Origin: Rummeliibacillus sp044763875
Lineage (GTDB): Bacteria > Bacillota > Bacilli > Bacillales_A > Planococcaceae
Assembly: GCF_044763875.1 (NCBI RefSeq)
Contig: NZ_JBIWGZ010000003.1
Span: 496,001-560,000 of the forward strand
DNA: 64,000 bases
Direction of reading: 5' to 3'
Position numbers and translations under genes: made by a program
Shown: piece by piece, positions 58,107-64,000 of the stretch
How positions within the stretch are numbered: the stretch's first letter is position 1
Layout: each line of letters opens with the position of its first letter
Notes under the pieces: model-generated
Database searches by the model: none
The model's input: the letters and a program-made list of their open reading frames with translations, nothing else
What the model was told of the DNA's origin: nothing

Positions 58107-59411
58107 CTATTTTTCTTTTAATAAATCCTCAAATGCTTCTTGGAATTTGTGAATATCTCCTGCACCCATAAATAGGAATACGGAATTTTTATGTTCTAAT
58201 AATTCTGGTATACAATCCATTGTTAATAAATTGCAGTCTTCGATTAGATCAGCTAAATCGTTGATTGATAATGCCCCAGCTTTTTCACGTGCAGATCCGA
58301 AAATGTCACATAAATATACACAATCAGATTGACTTAAGCTATTCGCAAAGTTTTGCAGGAATGCTTGCGTGCGTGTGAAAGTATGTGGTTGGAAAATAGC
58401 AACAAGTTCACGATCCGGATATTTTTGACGCGCAGATTGAATCGTTGCACTAATCTCAGTTGGGTGATGTGCATAGTCATCGATTAATGTACGTTCACCA
58501 AAATCTGTTTCTGTAAAGCGACGTTTTACACCATGATAAGTATGAAGGCGTTCTTGTATTAACTCTGCAGGAAGTCCTTCATAGTGACAAAGTGAGATAA
58601 CAGCTAAAGTATTTAACACATTGTGGTCACCGAACATTGGGATAAAGAATTTGTTATAAAACTCGTTACGAACATAAACTTCAAAAGAAGTACCTTTTGT
58701 CGTTTTTTCTACATTACGAGCTTCGAAATCATTTTCAGATCCGAAACCATAATATACAACCGGAACATTCGCTTTAATTTTTTGTAATTGTTCATCATCA
58801 CCACATGCAACAATAGCCTTCTTCACTTGAAGAGCCATTGATTGGAATGCATCAAAGACATCCTCTACGTCTTTGTAATAATCAGGGTGATCGAAATCAA
58901 TATTTGTCATAACTGCATAGTCTGGATGATATGCAAGGAAATGACGGCGATATTCGCATGCTTCCATAACAAGATTTTGTGCGTTTTTAGCACCGCCACC
59001 TGTTCCATCCCCAATTAAATATGATGTTGGACTAGCACCCTCTAATACATGTGCCATTAAGCCTGTAGTTGAAGTTTTACCGTGAGCACCTGTAATAGCC
59101 ACAGATGTAAACTTCTCTAAATAGCTACCTAAGAATTTGTGATAACGAATCACTTCAACGCCTAATTCATTAGCGCGTACAATTTCTGGATGGCTGTCAG
59201 GAAAAGCATTTCCTGCAATAACAGTCATACCTGGTTTAATATTATCTTGATTAAATGGCAAAATTGTAATGTTACGTTTTCTAAGTGGTTCTTCAGTGAA
59301 GAAATAAGTTTCTATATCTGAGCCTTGCACTTGTTCTCCTGAATCAAATAGGATCTGAGCAAGTGAGCTCATTCCTGAACCTTTAATACCTGTAAAATGA
59401 TAAACTGTCAT
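58107..59411 (-). CDS. murC: UDP-N-acetylmuramate-L-alanine ligase
   Basis: Adds L-alanine to UDP-MurNAc in the cytoplasm, the first amino-acid step of peptidoglycan precursor synthesis. 434 residues (B. subtilis 432). Rossmann-like start MTVYHFTGIKGSGMSSLAQIL, ATP P-loop ITGAHGKTSTTGLMAHVL near 105-122, central NIDFDHPDYY with the Mul-ligase Glu/His, and C-terminal YAHHPTEI near 313-320. GGGAGGT precedes the ATG. In B. subtilis it likewise lies next to ytxGH and sftA. It is downstream of sftA by about 370 bases. Confidence 0.97.
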   Translation of the reverse strand: MTVYHFTGIKGSGMSSLAQILFDSGEQVQGSDIETYFFTEEPLRKRNITILPFNQDNIKPGMTVIAGNAFPDSHPEIVRANELGVEVIRYHKFLGSYLEKFTSVAITGAHGKTSTTGLMAHVLEGASPTSYLIGDGTGGGAKNAQNLVMEACEYRRHFLAYHPDYAVMTNIDFDHPDYYKDVEDVFDAFQSMALQVKKAIVACGDDEQLQKIKANVPVVYYGFGSENDFEARNVEKTTKGTSFEVYVRNEFYNKFFIPMFGDHNVLNTLAVISLCHYEGLPAELIQERLHTYHGVKRRFTETDFGERTLIDDYAHHPTEISATIQSARQKYPDRELVAIFQPHTFTRTQAFLQNFANSLSQSDCVYLCDIFGSAREKAGALSINDLADLIEDCNLLTMDCIPELLEHKNSVFLFMGAGDIHKFQEAFEDLLKEK

Positions 59412-59780
59412 GTTGAAACCTCCCGGGAAAGTTTCCTAACCCTTGAATAATCAAATCTATGAACTGCTCGCCGTAAAACGGTGGCTTCTTGGTTAGATTA
59501 GCCTTAAAAGCTCTTCCAATCAAGCAAAACCCTCTTGTTCCTAAAGTTTTTGAGTTGTCAAAAGACTTTATCAATAGATAATATCATCCATTGATTGGTT
59601 TACTCTAACCTATGAAACTTACCTTTGTTTTCAAAAATATGAATATAGTAAGTCCTATTTTATATATTCTAAATTAAAACATCTACCATTATAGCACGAT
59701 TTTCCGCTGTTCAAAAATAAACACTGATTCCTTATTATTTTCGACTTAAATTAGAAAAAATATGCTTAAATTCATAAAAT
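59412..59780 (-). other. Gene-free stretch between sftA and murC (murC leader)
   Basis: About 370 bases. A small CCGT-AAA-ACGG hairpin lies near 59475 and a weak TATTAT near 59580 could be a murC -10. A 63-codon frame on the minus strand (59383-59574) overlaps the murC start out of frame, lacks a ribosome site and resembles nothing known. No T-box or known riboswitch was recognised. Confidence 0.4.
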
Positions 59781-62700
59781 TTATTCATGGCGTGAACCAA
59801 ATATTTCGTCTATATCATGGTCTGTTAAAAACACATCTCTAGGCTTTGTTCCTTTAGATTCTGAGATAAAGCCTTGAGCCTCCATCATATCCACTAATCT
59901 AGCTGCTCGATTATAGCCAATACGATATTTTCTTTGTAAAGAAGATGCCGAAACCGTACCTTCACTACAAATATAGCGACAAGCTTCTTCGAATAGTTCA
60001 TCTTGTTCATCAATAGATTCTACTTTTTTCAGTAATTCTTCTTGTTCAAAAATATAATCGGGCTCACCAAGTGTGCGAACAAAACTCGTCACAGCTTCAA
60101 TTTCTTCATCTGTGACATATGTTCCTTGTACGCGAACTGGTGCAGACATGCCATTTCCTAAATAAAGCATATCCCCTCTGCCTAATAATCGTTCAGCACC
60201 TTGACTATCTAATATTGTCCGAGAGTCTACATGTGATGACACAGAGAATGCGATTCTTGTTGGGATATTAGATTTAATTAAGCCTGTAATAACATCAACT
60301 GAAGGTCGTTGAGTTGCCAATACGAGATGAATACCACATGCGCGAGCTTTTTGTGCAATACGACAAATAGACTCTTCCACTTCTTGTGGTGACATCATCA
60401 TTAAATCTGCTAATTCATCTATGACAATTACAAGATATGGCATCTTCAAAGAGAATTTACGATCCTTTTCTACCATTTTATTGTAGCGTGTAATATCACG
60501 TGCACCTACATGAGCAAACAGTTGATAACGACGATCCATTTCTTCTACTGCCCATTTAAGTGCTGCCGTAGCAGCTTTCACATCCGTAATCACGGGACTA
60601 ACTAGATGCGGAATATGATTAAATGGTGCAAGTTCCACCATTTTCGGATCGATTAACATCAATTTTACATCTTGTGGACTAGCTTTCAAGAGTAAACTGA
60701 TTAAAAGTGAGTTTATACATACAGATTTTCCTGAACCAGTCGCTCCAGCAATCATTCCATGTGGCATTTTGCGTAAATCAATAGTCACAGGTTCACCAGT
60801 TAAATCTAATCCAAGTGCTGCTTCAAGAGGTGATTTTGAATCGACAAAGGATAAATGGGTCACTACTTCTGAAAGTCTAACTGGACGAGATGTGCGATTA
60901 GGAATCTCAATACCTATTGAACTTTTTCCTGGGATTGGCGCTTGAATACGAATATCCTTTGCTGCTAATGCTAGTTTTAGGTCATCTGCTAAATTACGTA
61001 TTTTACTTACTTTTACACCATGACCTACTGTAATCTCAAACTGTGTTACTGCTGGTCCTTGAACGATTTGTACAATTTCCCCTTCAATTTGGAAGTAGGA
61101 TAATGCTTCAATCAGCTTTTCTCCTTGAGCATCCATCCACTCAAAGTCCTCTGTTTGTTCTTCAGGAGATTCAAGGTAAGAAAGTGCTTCTTCAAGGTGT
61201 TCATTTATAACTGGTGGCTCTTGTTCTTCTATTATATTACTTTGTTGATTTAAAGCATCTTGAATTTGTACGGATTCTTTGTGTTCTTCTGGTTCCTCTT
61301 GCATTGAAGGTCTTTCCATCATGGTAACTGCTGATTCAGCCTTTGAAATCAAACTCTCACTAGAACCTTTTTCTGCAACGTCCGACTCTGTATCTTGATC
61401 ATTTGAAGTACGATTCTCTACTATTGATGAGGCACTAGAAACAGGATTTGCATAAGTTGCCCCCCAAGATTTTGTACCAGGCAATGATATAGCTTGAGGG
61501 ATGGATCGCTCCATTTTTTTCTTATCTGATTTAAGCATGACGACATTAAAAGGTACTCTGCTGCCAGTTATTATAGGTTCTTCTTGCTTTTCTATTTCTG
61601 CATTTTCAACTTCGTTCCCTGTTTCTTTTTCAACATCTGCAATTGTTGCATCATCTTCTGGCAGTTCTTCCACTGGATGATCATTATCATGATCATCTAA
61701 GAAGGCTGTTTCTAATGGTAATTCCTTTTCAATCGTTGCAACTTGTACTTCAATTTTTTCTTCTTCAGAAATTGTTTTAGTTAGATCTTCTTTGACAATT
61801 TCATTCTCTTTTTCTGTTTCAATAGTTTTTGAAATAGAGTTTACAATTTCAACTTTTTCTTCTATATCGCTTTGCTCAATAATTGAAGATGGTGCCAACG
61901 CATCTAATGGCTCTTCCTCAATAACGCTTTCTTCAATAGAAGTTTGAGACGTAAGATGAGTTTCAGCTGTTTCTTCAACTATATGTTGAACTTCGATATT
62001 TTGAACCTGTCCTTCGTTCTCTACTATTTGTACTTCTTTGTCCATTTCAAATTCTTTAATTTGTTCACTTATGCTCTTATAGTCTTGTCCAGAAATAAGA
62101 GTGTCTTCTTCTACTTTATGTACGCTCTCACTTGTTGATGGTGAAGTATTTGACATACTTGTTGGGATTGTAGACAGCTCTTCAATCTTTTCTAGTTGTA
62201 GTGTTGTAGCAGCTACCTCTTCTAAAGCAGCTTTTTCTTGGCTCTTTTGTTCACTACTTTGCTCTTTTCCATTCTCTTTTTCATCTAACAAGTCATATAT
62301 ATTGCTTCCACTTTTAGGTCGTTTTTGGAAGCCGTAAATTGGTGAAGGGACATCTGTCGGCACAAATTTTTTCTTCTGTGGTATATATGATTGTTTTACC
62401 AGTTCTTCATCAACTAGATTTTGCGTTATCTTTTCTAGTTTCTTTTCTGGTATCTTTTCTGGTATCTTTTCTTTTCTTTGAGGTTTTGAATTTTTGATTC
62501 CACTAGGGTTAAATGGATTATAGTTTTCCCTACTTGTCTTTTCGACTACTCCTCTTAAGCCACGTGGTTCACGAGTAAATGGTGAATATTGTTCTGGTCG
62601 CTGGTTTGTAGATTGTCGTGGTTCTTGATACTGAGCTTGGGTTGATTGTTGTTTTAGAACAGGACGAGCTAGTTCTTCTGGTTGCATCCAATCAGGTAAC

Positions 62701-63035
62701 TCTACTTTTCTATTTTGGGTTTGCTTACTAGATGATTCAGTAGGTCTTGCACCTTGAATTTTTCTATTATTTTCATCAGGGATCACTGGGAAATTAAATG
62801 ATTCTCTTCTACGTATAAAATTGGGTTCAGCACTTTGCACTTGTTGTCTAGGTTGTTGTTTATAATCATTTTCTATATATGGTGTTTCTTCTTCATATTC
62901 GTAGTCATTATCATATTGATCAAATGATTTATATAGTTGTTCGTCGTTAATATTGTTATTATCATTATTCTTTATTGATGTTTCTTCGATCTCGTCTCCT
63001 AAAACTCGAGAGACAATTTTTTTGAACCAACTCAT
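59781..63035 (-). CDS. sftA: SftA (YtpT), soluble FtsK/SpoIIIE-family DNA translocase
   Basis: Hexameric DNA pump that clears chromosomes from the closing septum. 1084 residues from ATG at 63033-63035 (MSWFKKIVSRVLGDE), whose first residues match B. subtilis SftA (952 aa). No membrane helices. A long, acidic, low-complexity linker (about 20-615; many Glu-Glu and Val-Glu runs, PEKIPEKKLEK) precedes the motor. Motor: alpha domain near 640-720, Walker A GATGSGKSVCINSLL near 763-777, LMLIDPKMVELAPFNHIPHL, Walker B LVIVIDELADLMMM near 867-880, GIHLVLATQRPSVDVITGLIK. The C-terminal gamma winged helix (about 1020-1084) reads DNA polarity sites. It differs from B. subtilis mainly by a longer linker. 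Confidence 0.95.
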   Translation of the reverse strand: MSWFKKIVSRVLGDEIEETSIKNNDNNNINDEQLYKSFDQYDNDYEYEEETPYIENDYKQQPRQQVQSAEPNFIRRRESFNFPVIPDENNRKIQGARPTESSSKQTQNRKVELPDWMQPEELARPVLKQQSTQAQYQEPRQSTNQRPEQYSPFTREPRGLRGVVEKTSRENYNPFNPSGIKNSKPQRKEKIPEKIPEKKLEKITQNLVDEELVKQSYIPQKKKFVPTDVPSPIYGFQKRPKSGSNIYDLLDEKENGKEQSSEQKSQEKAALEEVAATTLQLEKIEELSTIPTSMSNTSPSTSESVHKVEEDTLISGQDYKSISEQIKEFEMDKEVQIVENEGQVQNIEVQHIVEETAETHLTSQTSIEESVIEEEPLDALAPSSIIEQSDIEEKVEIVNSISKTIETEKENEIVKEDLTKTISEEEKIEVQVATIEKELPLETAFLDDHDNDHPVEELPEDDATIADVEKETGNEVENAEIEKQEEPIITGSRVPFNVVMLKSDKKKMERSIPQAISLPGTKSWGATYANPVSSASSIVENRTSNDQDTESDVAEKGSSESLISKAESAVTMMERPSMQEEPEEHKESVQIQDALNQQSNIIEEQEPPVINEHLEEALSYLESPEEQTEDFEWMDAQGEKLIEALSYFQIEGEIVQIVQGPAVTQFEITVGHGVKVSKIRNLADDLKLALAAKDIRIQAPIPGKSSIGIEIPNRTSRPVRLSEVVTHLSFVDSKSPLEAALGLDLTGEPVTIDLRKMPHGMIAGATGSGKSVCINSLLISLLLKASPQDVKLMLIDPKMVELAPFNHIPHLVSPVITDVKAATAALKWAVEEMDRRYQLFAHVGARDITRYNKMVEKDRKFSLKMPYLVIVIDELADLMMMSPQEVEESICRIAQKARACGIHLVLATQRPSVDVITGLIKSNIPTRIAFSVSSHVDSRTILDSQGAERLLGRGDMLYLGNGMSAPVRVQGTYVTDEEIEAVTSFVRTLGEPDYIFEQEELLKKVESIDEQDELFEEACRYICSEGTVSASSLQRKYRIGYNRAARLVDMMEAQGFISESKGTKPRDVFLTDHDIDEIFGSRHE

Positions 63036-63375
63036 ATTATGCACCACTCTTTTCTAAATCATTGCCTTCATTTTAGCAGTAATAAAGGCTCTCATGCAAT
63101 GCGTTTGAAACGATTCAGTCAGATATCCTTATTTTTTTACTTGGAATTTATTTATTCGAGAAAATCTGCGGTGATTTTTCCCTATATTGAAATATTGTTT
63201 CTATGTAAAATATTTTGGAAAGTGCAAGCATTAAAATATCTAACACATCCTTTCATCGCAAAAAAAGATTGCCCCTCCCTTTCCGCCGACTGACTGCCGA
63301 TCCTCCTAATTAGCTAGCGCTGAAGACACTGAAAGACGATTTCACTTCATACTTTTATAGTACAAATCTACTTTA

Positions 63376-63540
63376 AAATGAAGTGGAATCAGCTTCGTTT
63401 ACCCCGGGCGAACCGACGAGCCTCCTCGCTTGCGCTCCTGTGTCGCTTTGCTAGCTTTGTCGCAGAGAAAATCTCGCTGAGGGGTCTCAGCTGCTAGTTT
63501 TTCGGCAGGAGTGACTGGGCATTCACCTCCACTTTTCTAC
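63376..63540. repeat. Degenerate member of a common Bacillales intergenic repeat
   Basis: On the minus strand the blocks cagctgagacccctcagcg, caggagcgcaagcgaggagg, gctcgtcggttcgcccg and a final gaagctgattccacttca follow the order of an interspersed repeat I know from Bacillaceae/Planococcaceae (...CTGAGACCCCGCAGGAGCG...GAGGAGGCTC...GCCCGCGGAAAGCG...). An inverted pair gatttcacttcat / atgaagtggaatc (63339-63392) borders it. It is locally GC-rich. The 640-base gap 63048-63687 contains no convincing gene. Confidence 0.55.
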
Positions 63541-63616
63541 AACTTTTTGCTAGATTGCGGGAACACCTTAACAAATAGTATAGATTAGAAAAGATGTTTT
63601 AGAATTTTTTGAAAAG

Positions 63617-63654
63617 TACAAAAGTGCCTTACTCCATATAAGAGCAAGGCACTT
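63617..63654 (-). terminator. Terminator of ytpR
   Basis: Minus strand AAGTGCCTT pairs with AAGGCACTT around a 15-base loop, followed by TTG and a T-rich tail. Confidence 0.8.
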
Positions 63655-63687
63655 CTGTTAATAACATTATTTAAATGTAATTTAAAA

Positions 63688-64000
63688 TTAGAACTTGAAT
63701 GCTGTGCCTACTTCTACATCACCATCTAAAATCATTATACCTTTAACTTGAGGTGCATTTGGAATAGCTAATTCACGAGCTGAACACATCATACCGTAAG
63801 AATCAACACCACGTAATGCAGATTCTTTGATTACCAAACCTGAAGGCATTACTGCACCAATTTTAGCAACAACTACATGTTGACCTTCTGCAACATTTGG
63901 AGCACCACAAACGATTTGTAATGGTTCATCTCCACCAACATCAACTTTACAAATATGTAGTTTATCTGCATTTGGATGGTCTCCAACTTCTTTAACAAAA
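63688..64000 (-). CDS. ytpR: YtpR, tRNA-binding-domain protein (5' part beyond window)
   Basis: The minus strand is open from the right edge to TAA at 63688-63690, 104 codons. It carries an EMAP/ARM-type tRNA-binding domain: FVKEVGDHPNADKLHICKVD, IVCGAPNVAEGQHVVVA, LRGVDSYGMMCSARELAI and a final GTAFKF. This is the C-terminal half of YtpR (about 200 aa), related to the N-terminal tRNA-binding module of phenylalanyl-tRNA synthetase beta. ytpR lies beside sftA in B. subtilis too. Function not established. The N-terminal DUF4479 part should lie beyond the edge. Confidence 0.92.
   Translation of the reverse strand, partial: FVKEVGDHPNADKLHICKVDVGGDEPLQIVCGAPNVAEGQHVVVAKIGAVMPSGLVIKESALRGVDSYGMMCSARELAIPNAPQVKGIMILDGDVEVGTAFKF

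Noticed and set aside
59383..59574. 63-residue minus-strand frame ahead of murC
   Set aside because: It overlaps the murC start out of frame, has no ribosome site, and its composition resembles non-coding DNA.
63039..63293. 84-residue plus-strand frame upstream of sftA
   Set aside because: It overlaps the sftA start region on the other strand, has no ribosome site and shows no family pattern.

Overview
The window is a low-GC Gram-positive chromosome segment. Its gene order closely follows the Bacillus subtilis block that runs from phoP through mdh-icd-citZ, pyk-pfkA, accAD, dnaE, nrnA, ytoI, ytkL, ytxK, tpx, sppA, ytcI/mbcS, small acid-soluble spore proteins, thiI, a NifS-type desulfurase, ezrA, hisJ, ytsP, ytrP/dgcP, rpsD, tyrS, acsA-acuABC, ccpA, aroA, ytxGH, murC and sftA to ytpR. 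Spore genes (two alpha/beta SASPs, a CotD-like coat protein, YtvI) mark an endospore former. The protein style, TTG/GTG starts and AT-rich intergenic DNA suggest a Lysinibacillus/Viridibacillus-like member of the Planococcaceae; genus is inference. No tRNA, rRNA, CRISPR array, insertion sequence or prophage is visible.

Layout. 1-12.1 kb (mostly minus strand): end of phoP, a MaoC-type gene, the TCA operon citZ-icd-mdh behind a promoter with a cre-like site, then pfkA-pyk and a GntR-accD-accA operon behind a FadR-type palindrome. 12.2-26.6 kb: DnaE with a degenerate PHP domain, NrnA, the CBS-domain regulator YtoI, YtkL, an M24 peptidase, alanine dehydrogenase, a universal stress protein, YtxK, Tpx, RDD protein, SppA, RarD. 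26.7-38.6 kb: an MbcS-like acyl-CoA synthetase behind a FapR-like palindrome, tandem SASP genes with matching sigma-G promoters, sulfur transfer genes (thiI, desulfurase), ezrA, hisJ, fRMsr, a GGDEF protein, rpsD and cotD. 39.4-40.9 kb: a CstR-type persulfide-response locus with two rhodaneses, a glutaredoxin and an apparent remnant of a metallo-beta-lactamase-fold gene. 41-54.3 kb: a substrate-binding-type protein, T-box-controlled tyrS, a class A PBP with a 20-unit 9-bp repeat tail, the acetate module acsA/acuABC, an AAC(6')-like acetyltransferase, ccpA and aroA. 54.5-64 kb: a large FtsA/PilM-like actin homologue with repeated beta-grasp-like modules, ytxGH, murC, sftA and the 3' part of ytpR.

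The block is mostly central carbon and envelope housekeeping. CcpA is encoded here with likely targets (citZ, perhaps itself). AcuA/AcuC are placed to control AcsA by acetylation. The least ordinary items are the FtsA-like beta-grasp protein, the 77-bp tandem duplication that doubles a near-consensus promoter of aroA, the operator-in-spacer design of the CstR locus with its eroded gene, the FapR-like site at the acyl-CoA synthetase, and the PBP gene with its repeat tail and odd translation start.
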